Assembly: GCA_015060455.1 (NCBI GenBank)
Contig: SUYM01000018.1
Location: forward strand, 1-64,000
Reading direction: 5' to 3'
Length of the DNA stretch: 64,000 nucleotides
Source: Bacteroidales bacterium
Lineage (GTDB): Bacteria; Bacteroidota; Bacteroidia; Bacteroidales; UBA932
Shown here: positions 56,128 to 64,000 of the stretch, in pieces
Position numbering within the stretch: the first letter of the stretch is position 1
Layout of the letters: each line of letters starts with the position of its first letter
Position numbers and translations under genes: made by a program
The notes under the pieces: model-generated
Databases searched by the model: none
What the model was told of the DNA's origin: nothing
What the model saw: the letters and a program-made list of their open reading frames with translations, nothing else

Positions 56128-57465
56128 CTAATATCCCGGATTCTGAGGATAGACATCCTTGCCGACAAGGTTGATCTCGTCCTGCGGCACAGGCCAAAGC
56201 AGGAGGTAGTTTCCGTTTTCAGGGAACTCCTTATAGAGATCGGTGCGTCCTGTCCTCTTGATGTCAAACCATCTGCGTCCCTCCGCATAGAATTCCCTGT
56301 TGTTCTCGTCAAGTACGAGATTCTGGAATTCGGTCTCGCTCATTGAATCAGGAAGTGTCACCGAAGCGTAGCGGTTCTCCATGAATGTCTTCATGGTGGC
56401 TATACCAGCAGAAGCGCCCTGGGCCTCAGCCTTTGTGAGGTAGGCATCTGCCAGACGGAACAGCACTATCGGAGATGCTGACGGCTCGGGGTTGTCAACA
56501 AACTGCACCCCGTCCTTGAGTCCGTTAGGAAATTTGACGACGCGGGCCTCGACCTGCGTGGCAGCCTTCCTTATATCACCTGAGCCATAGCCGTCGGCGA
56601 ACAACGTGCTCACCAGGTCATCAGCAATGGCATAACTCCATGATCCGTCTGTGTCATTGTACTGCTCATAGATCCGCAGGAAACTGCTTGTACGCTTGTT
56701 GGCGAGGGCAAACACAACCTCCTTGCTTGTGTTTCCGGCAACGAACATCGAAGCATAGTCTGCGCTTGTCTTGCCAAGAACGAAACTGTTGTTTATCACC
56801 TTGTCGGCGTATGTGATGGCATTGGCCTTGTCGCCTCTCCACAGATAAACCTTCGAGAGGAGAGTCCACACTGCCTCGTCCGACGGGCGATGTACATTTG
56901 ACACTGGCTCGAGATATTTCTCCGCCTCAAGCAGGTCAGCAATGATAAGAGACCACACAGCGTCCTCAGTAGCCCTTGGCACCACATCCATTGAAGGTTC
57001 CTTGAGCACGGGAACACCGCCGAAACGTGTCACAAGGCTGTAATAGATGTATGCTCTCATGAAGTAGGCGGTTCCCTTGGCCTGCTTTGTGACCGCATTG
57101 TCCGGATTGGACGAGTTGGCCGACTTCAACAGTTCGTTCACATGCATGAGAGTCTTGAAACCGGACTGCCATCTGTCCTTGGAAGTTGAATTTGACGGAG
57201 ACATGAGAGCATCATGAGCCTCAATAAGTTTTCCGCCCGGTCCTATTCCGAAATTTTCTCCGTGGTAATCACCGTCATACCAGAATGCGACGGCGAAGTT
57301 CTCCATCTTGTTGAGAACACCATTAGTAAGTTTGCTGAGGTCTGATTCGTTCACTGCCTCTGACGAAATCGCGTGCTTAGGACGGATTTCACCCAGTTGC
57401 TTGGCACAGCCCGCAAGCAGGAGCACACAGGCTCCGAACACCAATATTCTTTTCATTGTCATCAT
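56128..57465 (-). CDS. SusD/RagB-family nutrient-binding lipoprotein
   Basis: 445 residues (starts at 57465, 57462 and 57456 are all possible; MKRILVFGACVLLLAGC carries the lipobox). SusD signature parts: GTAYFMRAYIYYSLVTRFGG, SLIIADLLEAEKYLEPVSNV, VWTLLSKVYLWRGDKANAI, LFRLADAYLTKAEAQG, LDENNREFYAEGRRWFDIKR and the terminal LLWPVPQDEINL...QNPGY. It starts 3 bp after the stop of the STN-type SusC, forming the second transporter pair. Shorter than the first SusD and not closely similar, so the ligand is probably different. Confidence 0.95.
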   Translation of the reverse strand: MMTMKRILVFGACVLLLAGCAKQLGEIRPKHAISSEAVNESDLSKLTNGVLNKMENFAVAFWYDGDYHGENFGIGPGGKLIEAHDALMSPSNSTSKDRWQSGFKTLMHVNELLKSANSSNPDNAVTKQAKGTAYFMRAYIYYSLVTRFGGVPVLKEPSMDVVPRATEDAVWSLIIADLLEAEKYLEPVSNVHRPSDEAVWTLLSKVYLWRGDKANAITYADKVINNSFVLGKTSADYASMFVAGNTSKEVVFALANKRTSSFLRIYEQYNDTDGSWSYAIADDLVSTLFADGYGSGDIRKAATQVEARVVKFPNGLKDGVQFVDNPEPSASPIVLFRLADAYLTKAEAQGASAGIATMKTFMENRYASVTLPDSMSETEFQNLVLDENNREFYAEGRRWFDIKRTGRTDLYKEFPENGNYLLLWPVPQDEINLVGKDVYPQNPGY

Positions 57466-57468
57466 CGA

Positions 57469-60400
57469 TTAAAATTTGAACTGTACTCCGAACAGGAATG
57501 ACCTCATGGTAGGCTGGTAGCCGAAGTCTGTTCCATATTTCGCATGAGCCGGAGAGGCATTCATGGACACCTCCGGATCATATCCCGAATACTTGGTAAA
57601 GGTCAGGGCGTTGTCCACTGTGAAATAGACCCTGATGCCTCCCATCTTTATACGGTCCATCCATTTCTGAGGCAGGTTGTAACCAAGGGTTATGGTCTTT
57701 ACCTTGAAGAACGAAGCACTCTCGAGGAATCGTGTCGAAGTGAGGATATTGTAGTCCCATGCAAAACCTGTATGGGCTCCGGCAAGCAACGGACGCGGAA
57801 CGGTGTTGGAAGTGCCCTCGCCTCTCCAATAATTGAGCGCGGCATATTCGCTGATGTTGAAATACGATGTCACGCTGGCTCCGTCCATAGTCACACTGCC
57901 CGATGAAAGACCGAGATGCTCTGTACCTTCCTGACCGGCACCTCTCCATGCGGCGAATATCTTTCCTCCCACAGAGTACTGGCAGAAGATATTGAGGTCC
58001 AGACCTTTCCATGACATGGTAGAGGTGATGCCTCCGAAGAAGTCAGGGGTCGCCTTTCCGCAGATCTGACGGTCATAGTCGTCGATCATTCCGTCAGGCC
58101 TTCCTTCCGGACCGCTGATGTCCTCATATATCATGTCACCCGCGCGGACACCTTTTGCATAGAGGGTTTCAGGCACATCTTCGTCACGCTGATAGATGCC
58201 TGTCGCCTTCAGCATATACCATGTCGATATAGGCTGACCCACTATCAGGGCGTGCTTGCTTCCTCCATAAAGTTGTGTGTCTGGCTGATCTATGATGTCT
58301 GTGCCATCCAGGAGTTTCACCAGGCGGTTTCTGCCCCATGAGAAGTTTCCGCTCAGATCCCACTTGAAAGCGCCGTCGATGACGCGCCCTCCCACAGTAA
58401 GTTCGACACCCACGTTGTCAATCGAACCTATGTTCGAAGTAAGCTTGGTGTAACCTGTCGTTGCAGGCACCGGCTTGTCATAAAGAAGGTCGTCTGTGCG
58501 GGAATAGAAGCCGTCAAGATTTCCGTACACCCTGCCGGAGAAGAGCTCAAAATCAACTCCCAAGTTATATTTTGTCGATTTTTCCCACTTGATGTTCTGG
58601 GCAGATGATGAAATCGCAAATCCGGAAGCGCCGTCATACGATGCTCCTGCGCCCACAAGCGACATTGCAGCCCAGTTGCTGATGCCTGCCATCGAACCTG
58701 TCTGTCCCACGGAAAGACGCAGTTTGAGTTCGTTGAGGACATCTGTCTTAGGCATGAACTTCTCGTTGGAAATGATCCATGCAAGGGAACCGGCAGGGAA
58801 GAATCCGTAGCGGTTGTTCTTAGGGAAGCGGCTCGATCCGTCAGCACGGAAAGAGACGTTGAGGATATAGCGGTTGTCCCAGTTTGCAGCGCCTCTGAAG
58901 AAATAAGATTCGAGCGCATAGGCATTGTAGCCGATGCTGTTCGCATAAATCTGAGTTCCCGAGGTGATCAGGTTGAGCGATGAGGACGGATAGGCCTCGT
59001 TCGCATAGTTGTCTGACCTTGCACCGAATGTCTCATACTCATATTTCTCGAAAGAGTGTCCCACCATGGCAGAATACATGAGTTTGTCCCACTCGTTGTT
59101 GTAGGAGATGACGTTGTCAATGAGATAACGGAAACTGTTGTCCTTCTGCTGGGTAAGAGCCGACCATCCTTCTTTGTATCCACGGTCGGTGTTGTTCTCC
59201 GTCAGTTTCTTGATGGTCTTGTCAAAGATGCTGTATCCGCTGACTGACGGCGTCCACTTCAAGCCTTTTATCGGAGTGACATCAAACGAGATTGTTCCCT
59301 GCAACTGGGTCTTATTGATGTAGTAGTCCTCTTCAAGAATGGCATTGAGCGGGTTGTGGCGGCATATTCCGTGAGTGGTCATGATGCGCCATGAGCCGTC
59401 CGGATTATATGGTCCGTAGAAAGGTTGCTCCTCACGTGCCGCACGGAGGACCTTGAGAGAGCCATCCGTTTCCTCCACCTTGTTGTATTTGGAGAACGAA
59501 CCCGAAAGGTTGAGGTTGAGGTTGAGCCAGTCCGCAATCTTGTGCGAGAACTTGGCACGACCTGTATATTTCGAGAAATCGGTCTTGATGATGTATCCCT
59601 GCATATATTCGGCTCCGGCAGACACATAGAATGTGGTCTTGTCGTTTCCGCCCTCAATGCTTGCTGTTCCGTTGGCCTTGTGGGCAAATTCGCGCGAGAT
59701 GCATGCAAGCCAGTCGAAGTCCGGCAGAGGCTGTCCATTTTCAAGGGCGGTCTTTACATGAGCAGGCAGCGCGAGTTCCTTGATGTCGTTCTTCTGCACG
59801 TTGTAGTTGTCGATTGCAGTCTGCATGACATCGATCCACTGCTCTGTGTTGGCCATCTTGATGTCCTTTGCAACCTGAGCAAAGCCATACTGTCCTGACA
59901 CGTTCACCTTGGTCTTGCCGCTCTTTCCGCTCTTGGTCGTGATGAGAATCACACCTGCATTGGCGCGGGAACCGTAAATCGCAGTCGCAGAAGCATCTTT
60001 GAGCACTTCCATGCTTTCGATGTCGGCAGCATTGATGTTAGGGTAAGACTCCGCCGGAATGCCATCCACCACGTACAGAGGAGATGAGTTTCCGGAAATG
60101 GAACTTACGCCTCGAACGACTACCATCGGGGTAGAACCCGGGATACCCGACGAACTTGTAATGGAAACACCTGTCACGCGGCCCTGAAGAGCCTTCATCG
60201 GGTCAAGTTCGGCACCTCTGTCGATACTTTCCATCTTTACGGAAGCGATGGACGAACTTACGAGTTTCTTCGATGCGACTCCGTAACCCACAACTATCGC
60301 ATCTTCAAGAAGTTCCGCATCCACAGCCAGATCGACATCGATGGTCGCGTTTCCGGCAACGGCCACTTCCGAGTCCTTGTATCCGATATAGGAAATCACA

Positions 60401-60888
60401 AGGGCGGCATTTGAAGGCACGGTGATCTCATAGTCTCCGTCAAGTCCGGTGACAACACCGTTCTGGTTGTCGCCTTTCTGGAACACGGCTGCTCCTATGA
60501 CAGGCAGACCTGCCTCGTCCTTCACGATACCCTTGACCGTGATGTTCTTGACCGGTTCTGAAGGCATAGCCTTTGCAACCACGATATGCTGGCCTTTGAT
60601 GCTGATGTCCGCATCCTGCCCGGCAAATATCGCAGCGACCGCTTCCTTCACGTCTTTATCTCTCAAATCTACGGATATGATTCTCGACATATCCAGTTCT
60701 GTTGATTTGACGGCAACCGAATATCCGAATTTCTTTTGAAGTTCCAGCACTGCCGTCTGGACCGTCACGTCCTTGAGTCTGAGATTTATGCTTTGAGCAG
60801 ATACTCCCAAACTGAAACCGACAACTGCACAGGCAGTCAGCAGCAGTCTTGACGCAACAGAAGACAAACTCTTTAGGGTTAGTTTCAT
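57469..60888 (-). CDS. SusC-family TonB-dependent transducer with STN domain
   Basis: 1139 residues. Signal peptide (to about residue 32), then an STN domain about 33-105 (INLRLKDVTVQTAVLELQKK), which in FecA-type receptors contacts the anti-sigma factor. A CarboxypepD-reg-like domain follows at about 114-180 (VKGIVKDEAGLPVIGAAVFQ), then the plug (AIVVGYGVASKKLVSSS, SMEVLKDASATAIYGSRA) and a barrel ending MRSFLFGVQFKF. It begins 19 bp after the fecR stop. Binding of substrate should therefore both import it and signal through FecR to the sigma factor, inducing this locus. Confidence 0.97.
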   Translation of the reverse strand: MKLTLKSLSSVASRLLLTACAVVGFSLGVSAQSINLRLKDVTVQTAVLELQKKFGYSVAVKSTELDMSRIISVDLRDKDVKEAVAAIFAGQDADISIKGQHIVVAKAMPSEPVKNITVKGIVKDEAGLPVIGAAVFQKGDNQNGVVTGLDGDYEITVPSNAALVISYIGYKDSEVAVAGNATIDVDLAVDAELLEDAIVVGYGVASKKLVSSSIASVKMESIDRGAELDPMKALQGRVTGVSITSSSGIPGSTPMVVVRGVSSISGNSSPLYVVDGIPAESYPNINAADIESMEVLKDASATAIYGSRANAGVILITTKSGKSGKTKVNVSGQYGFAQVAKDIKMANTEQWIDVMQTAIDNYNVQKNDIKELALPAHVKTALENGQPLPDFDWLACISREFAHKANGTASIEGGNDKTTFYVSAGAEYMQGYIIKTDFSKYTGRAKFSHKIADWLNLNLNLSGSFSKYNKVEETDGSLKVLRAAREEQPFYGPYNPDGSWRIMTTHGICRHNPLNAILEEDYYINKTQLQGTISFDVTPIKGLKWTPSVSGYSIFDKTIKKLTENNTDRGYKEGWSALTQQKDNSFRYLIDNVISYNNEWDKLMYSAMVGHSFEKYEYETFGARSDNYANEAYPSSSLNLITSGTQIYANSIGYNAYALESYFFRGAANWDNRYILNVSFRADGSSRFPKNNRYGFFPAGSLAWIISNEKFMPKTDVLNELKLRLSVGQTGSMAGISNWAAMSLVGAGASYDGASGFAISSSAQNIKWEKSTKYNLGVDFELFSGRVYGNLDGFYSRTDDLLYDKPVPATTGYTKLTSNIGSIDNVGVELTVGGRVIDGAFKWDLSGNFSWGRNRLVKLLDGTDIIDQPDTQLYGGSKHALIVGQPISTWYMLKATGIYQRDEDVPETLYAKGVRAGDMIYEDISGPEGRPDGMIDDYDRQICGKATPDFFGGITSTMSWKGLDLNIFCQYSVGGKIFAAWRGAGQEGTEHLGLSSGSVTMDGASVTSYFNISEYAALNYWRGEGTSNTVPRPLLAGAHTGFAWDYNILTSTRFLESASFFKVKTITLGYNLPQKWMDRIKMGGIRVYFTVDNALTFTKYSGYDPEVSMNASPAHAKYGTDFGYQPTMRSFLFGVQFKF

Positions 60889-60907
60889 AATATCTGGGTT
60901 ATTTTGA

Positions 60908-61897
60908 TTATTGATTGTTCCGTGAAATGTTTATAATCTTTCCACTACGGGTTATCTTCATATAATTCTGTGCATTCAGCACACTCAAGATCTCATCCAC
61001 CGTTTCATTGTTGATGAACGAGGCGAAATAGCGCTCATTCATGATATGGGTATCATCTATATGGATAATCACTCCGAAATGTCTTTCAAGGCATGCCGCT
61101 ATGTCTCCGAAACGCTGATTGACAAACTGAAATCCCCCGTTTTCAAGGATGTCCTTGTAATAGCCGGCCGCAAAGTTCTTACGGATGAAATTGCCGGTTG
61201 ACTTGTCATAGCAGACAATGTCTCCGGGGCGCATCTTCACCTCCCTGTTGTCGGACTTGTTGAATAATTGCACAGAGCCCTCGACAAGAGCGATCTCCGT
61301 CTCCGAGTCTCCTTCGTAAGAGTTGAGCTGAAATTCTGTCCCCAACACCTTGATGTCTAAACATCCCGTTGACACCACAAACGGCTTCTCGGCATCTGAC
61401 TTGATGTCCGCATACACAGCCCCCATGACAAAGACCTTCCGTTCGTTCCCGTTAAAGGCTGAAGGATAGATTAGTTTTGTAGATGGTCCCAGAGTCATGT
61501 CCGAACCATCCGGGAGCATTATTTCCATCTTCTGCCCCGCAGTTGTATTTGCCTCAAGCCATTCCACATCCGCAGATCTGCCGCCGAGATAAAACATCAT
61601 GGCGGAGACAGGCAAAAGCAAAATTGCAGCACTCCTTTCTACGCCTCTGAGCACCCGGAGAAAGCCCTCACGACGACGTTTCCTATGATATTCCCTTATC
61701 CTCGACTTAAACACAGAATAGCCCTGCGAAGAACTCACCGGGTCAAAATACTCAGTCCTTTCAAGCAATTCCAGCATCATACCGTCAAACTCCGGAGAAT
61801 CGCCATTCTGTAGGATCCACTCCTCTATTTCCTCTGGAGCGGCACCCTCATTATTATACCTGCTTTGCAGCCATTGTCTGATTCTATCTTCTGACAT
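60908..61897 (-). CDS. FecR-family anti-sigma factor
   Basis: 329 residues. The N-terminal about 85 are cytoplasmic and should bind the sigma factor. One membrane segment follows (about 90-107, AAILLLPVSAMMFYLGG). The periplasmic FecR domain is at about 120-225 (MEIMLPDGSDMTLGPSTKLI, VSTGCLDIKVLGTEFQLNSY), with a C-terminal DUF4974-like domain (LENGGFQFVNQRFGDIAACL, IDDTHIMNERYFASFINNET). It is placed between the sigma factor (34 bp) and the STN-type SusC, the standard order of a Bacteroidetes sigma/anti-sigma trans-envelope switch. Confidence 0.96.
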   Translation of the reverse strand: MSEDRIRQWLQSRYNNEGAAPEEIEEWILQNGDSPEFDGMMLELLERTEYFDPVSSSQGYSVFKSRIREYHRKRRREGFLRVLRGVERSAAILLLPVSAMMFYLGGRSADVEWLEANTTAGQKMEIMLPDGSDMTLGPSTKLIYPSAFNGNERKVFVMGAVYADIKSDAEKPFVVSTGCLDIKVLGTEFQLNSYEGDSETEIALVEGSVQLFNKSDNREVKMRPGDIVCYDKSTGNFIRKNFAAGYYKDILENGGFQFVNQRFGDIAACLERHFGVIIHIDDTHIMNERYFASFINNETVDEILSVLNAQNYMKITRSGKIINISRNNQ

Positions 61898-61931
61898 CTT
61901 TCTACTATGATTTTTCTAAACACTAACAGTA

Positions 61932-62471
61932 TCACACACCCATATTATTCATAAATTCCTTTCTCAAACTGGCCAAAGCCAGATTGATGTGCCGGTCCAC
62001 AGTTCTTACAGACAAACCGAGCGTCAGGGCAATCTCCTTATTGCTCATTCCTCGATAACGGCTCAACATGAACACCTTACGCCGCTGCTCAGGCATGGCT
62101 GCAATAAAACATCTTATCCGCTCGTCCAACTCTCGGAACAGAAAGGTTTCGTCTGTTATTGATGGGGACGTATGGTCTGAGATTATCAGACGTTCCACCT
62201 GGACGTATGCCCGCCTATCTCTGATGTGGTTAAGAACCTCGTGCTTGGTCAGCACATATATGTAGTTGTGGATAGACTGGTCCGGATGGAGATTCTTTCT
62301 GTTTATCCAGACCTTCATGAAGACATTCTGAACTATGTCTTCAGCATTGTGAGAATCCTTGATAAGATTACGGACGAAGTTGTAGAAACGGACATAGTAC
62401 TGCTGGAAGAGGATCTCGAAACTGAGCGGATCCCCTTCGCGAAGCATTTCTATGAGCTGATGTTCGTCCAT
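61932..62471 (-). CDS. ECF-type RNA polymerase sigma factor
   Basis: 179 residues, Bacteroidetes FecI-like sigma-70 family. Region 2 reads SFEILFQQYYVRFYNFVRNL and EDIVQNVFMKVWINR; region 4 reads FMLSRYRGMSNKEIALTLGL and SVRTVDRHINLALASLRKEF with the helix-turn-helix. Held inactive by the FecR downstream and expected to activate this SusCD locus. Its ATG is only 9 bp after the GH20 stop codon, so it is transcribed with the hexosaminidase gene. Confidence 0.96.
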   Translation of the reverse strand: MDEHQLIEMLREGDPLSFEILFQQYYVRFYNFVRNLIKDSHNAEDIVQNVFMKVWINRKNLHPDQSIHNYIYVLTKHEVLNHIRDRRAYVQVERLIISDHTSPSITDETFLFRELDERIRCFIAAMPEQRRKVFMLSRYRGMSNKEIALTLGLSVRTVDRHINLALASLRKEFMNNMGV

Positions 62472-62480
62472 ATCCAGGCA

Positions 62481-64000
62481 TTAATCCAATTCCTGTTCCT
62501 CGTCCCAGACATGGGTCGCATAGTTGTATCCCATAAGGTCATACACTTTCCTCATGCGGTCAAGCCCCTTTCGGAAACGGTCCCAATCCTTGTTCTCAGG
62601 CAGAAGCCACTGTACCTCGGCAACAGCATCCATGCGCGGATATGTCATATATTCCAGATGGTTGTTATCAGGAATATATTCACGCCACACATTAGCTTGA
62701 ATGCCAAGGATATGTTTTTTCTGTTCTTCAGTCAACGGTCCGGCCTTCTCGTCTTCCGATACATACGGATCGTACGCCCACACCATTTCTACAGGAAGAT
62801 AGCTTGAGTGGGCCAAAGGTTCGTTTTCCTTATCCTCAGACTGATACCTGTCCAAATAAAGATAAGTGCGCGTGGACATGATGGCATCATGACCAAGTTT
62901 TGCCGCCCGATGTCCGTACTTGTTCCTTCTCCAAGCCATTACTGTGCTCCCTTGCGGCAATTCTCCCTGAAGCATCTCTTCCCAGCCGATTATCTTTTTC
63001 CCTCTTTCAGCAAGGAACTGCGCCATGCGTTTCATCACGTGACTCTGGAGATAATGCTCGGCGGTATGCTTATCGTCGTCTTCAAGACCAAGCTCCTTTA
63101 TCTTCGCCTGACAACGCGGACAAGTCTCCCATCTTGTCTTAGGGCACTCGTCACCTCCTATATGGATGTATTCTGACGGGAAAAGTGCGCAGACTTCTTC
63201 AAGCACATTCTCGAGGAAACGGTAATTCTCCTCTTTCCCGGCACACAGGACATCATCAGAAATGCCCCACTTGCCCAAGACTTCATACGGTCCCCCGGTA
63301 CATCCAAGATGAGGATATGCAGCGAGAGCTCCCATCATGTGGCCAGGAAGATCTATTTCAGGTATGACCGTTATGCCTTTGGATGCAGCGTAGTCCACCA
63401 CCTCGCGGATTTCCTCCTGCGAGTACCACATGCCTTCTCCATAAGGTATGCCGTCATATTCATTACTTACATGGTGATGTCCTACAAGAGTATGTCGTCT
63501 TTTGGATCCTGTCGTTGTGAGTTCAGGGTATTTCTTTATCTCGATTCTCCACCCTTGATCGTCCGTCAGATGCCAATGAAACACATTCATTTTATGAATT
63601 TCCATCATATCGAGGAATTTTTTCACCTCCTCCACTGACGAAAAATATCTGGCGACGTCGATCAGCATACCACGGTAGCCAAAACGCGGACAGTCATCAA
63701 TGGTGCAGCATGGCAGAAGCCAGTCTGCATCAGGAGCCGGGGCAGTACCATATATGTCTGCCGGCATCATCTGTTTGAGGGTCTGCACAGCATAGACAAA
63801 GCCATTCAGGCCGGAAGCCCTGACTGTGATTTTTCTTGGAGTAATCTTGATTGAATAGGCCTCGTCCTTTATTGACGGGTCCGTCTTGAATACGATTCTG
63901 TTTTTCCCCGCAGAATGACCTTTAACGGAAGATAGCCGGTCGGAAAACGATGAAATATAAGCTTTTGATAGGCTGTCCAACTCATCGGGACACACGACCT
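62481..64000 (-). CDS. GH20 beta-N-acetylhexosaminidase, N-terminus cut by window
   Basis: The frame is open to the window edge; the track's first residue is a GTG at 63995 inside the gene, so the true start is outside. At least 504 residues visible. The end of the GH20b domain (VRASGLNGFVYAVQTLKQMM) is followed by the TIM barrel: RGMLIDVARYFSSVEEVKKF, HKMNVFHWHLTDDQGWRIEI, IPEIDLPGHMMGALAAYPHL and the catalytic Asp-Glu pair in IHIGGDECPKTRW, used in substrate-assisted cleavage of beta-GlcNAc or GalNAc. Later WEEMLQGELPQGSTVMAWRR and GIQANVWREYI complete the active site. The C-terminus is short and without extra domains. It precedes the sigma factor by 9 bp and supplies GlcNAc for nagB. Confidence 0.95.
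   Translation of the reverse strand, partial: VVCPDELDSLSKAYISSFSDRLSSVKGHSAGKNRIVFKTDPSIKDEAYSIKITPRKITVRASGLNGFVYAVQTLKQMMPADIYGTAPAPDADWLLPCCTIDDCPRFGYRGMLIDVARYFSSVEEVKKFLDMMEIHKMNVFHWHLTDDQGWRIEIKKYPELTTTGSKRRHTLVGHHHVSNEYDGIPYGEGMWYSQEEIREVVDYAASKGITVIPEIDLPGHMMGALAAYPHLGCTGGPYEVLGKWGISDDVLCAGKEENYRFLENVLEEVCALFPSEYIHIGGDECPKTRWETCPRCQAKIKELGLEDDDKHTAEHYLQSHVMKRMAQFLAERGKKIIGWEEMLQGELPQGSTVMAWRRNKYGHRAAKLGHDAIMSTRTYLYLDRYQSEDKENEPLAHSSYLPVEMVWAYDPYVSEDEKAGPLTEEQKKHILGIQANVWREYIPDNNHLEYMTYPRMDAVAEVQWLLPENKDWDRFRKGLDRMRKVYDLMGYNYATHVWDEEQELD

Overview
The window looks like a Bacteroidales chromosome, probably from a gut commensal; genus is not resolved. Supporting signs are two SusC/SusD pairs, an ECF sigma/FecR switch, fimbrillin-like and DUF4988/GLUG-type lipoproteins, a NagB/PIG-L fusion, and promoters of the Bacteroidetes type (TTG, about 19-21 nt, then TAnnTTTG). 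Nearly all genes lie on the minus strand; only the two amino-sugar genes at 44.6-47.5 kb are on the plus strand. No rRNA, tRNA, CRISPR array or complete transposase gene was seen.

Layout. 0-2.4 kb: N-terminus of an unrecognised membrane protein, a GH33 sialidase, a decayed fimbrillin/DUF4886 gene, and one copy of a 268-bp repeat. 2.4-7.4 kb: a housekeeping operon sufB-pnuC-sufC-sufD-ispE, with palindromic and tandem repeats between and even inside the genes. 7.5-9.7 kb: a membrane pyrophosphatase (hppA). 9.8-44 kb: a very long same-strand locus reading SusC, SusD, then six large repeat-stalk lipoproteins, a microgene, a parallel beta-helix protein, a glycerophosphodiesterase, an S1/P1 nuclease and a phosphodiester glycosidase. 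44.6-47.5 kb: the NagB-like/PIG-L fusion and a canonical nagB, ending in a bidirectional terminator. 47.5-49 kb: a GlpT/UhpC-type organophosphate antiporter. 49-64 kb: a second locus reading GH20 hexosaminidase, ECF sigma, FecR, STN-type SusC, SusD, PKD/PQQ lipoprotein, glycerophosphodiesterase, a second microgene, a fimbrillin/GLUG/SGNH lipoprotein and a lipoprotein esterase, closed by a terminator.

How it fits together (inference). Both SusCD loci carry phosphodiester- and ester-cleaving enzymes (two GDPDs, two NAGPA-type phosphodiester glycosidases, an S1/P1 nuclease, DUF4886/SGNH hydrolases, a BD-FAE-like esterase). They flank amino-sugar catabolism (GH20, GH33, nagB, PIG-L deacetylase) and an organophosphate antiporter. 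This is what one would expect for capture of a phosphodiester-linked, amino-sugar-decorated polymer, for example a glycerol-phosphate teichoic acid or a phosphoglycan. The most distinctive feature is the family of large surface lipoproteins built as anchor domain (fimbrillin-like or DUF4988), then repeated GLUG-like stalk, then an interchangeable or absent catalytic tip. Two of them are preceded by homologous 40-43-residue microgenes that are missing from the ORF track.
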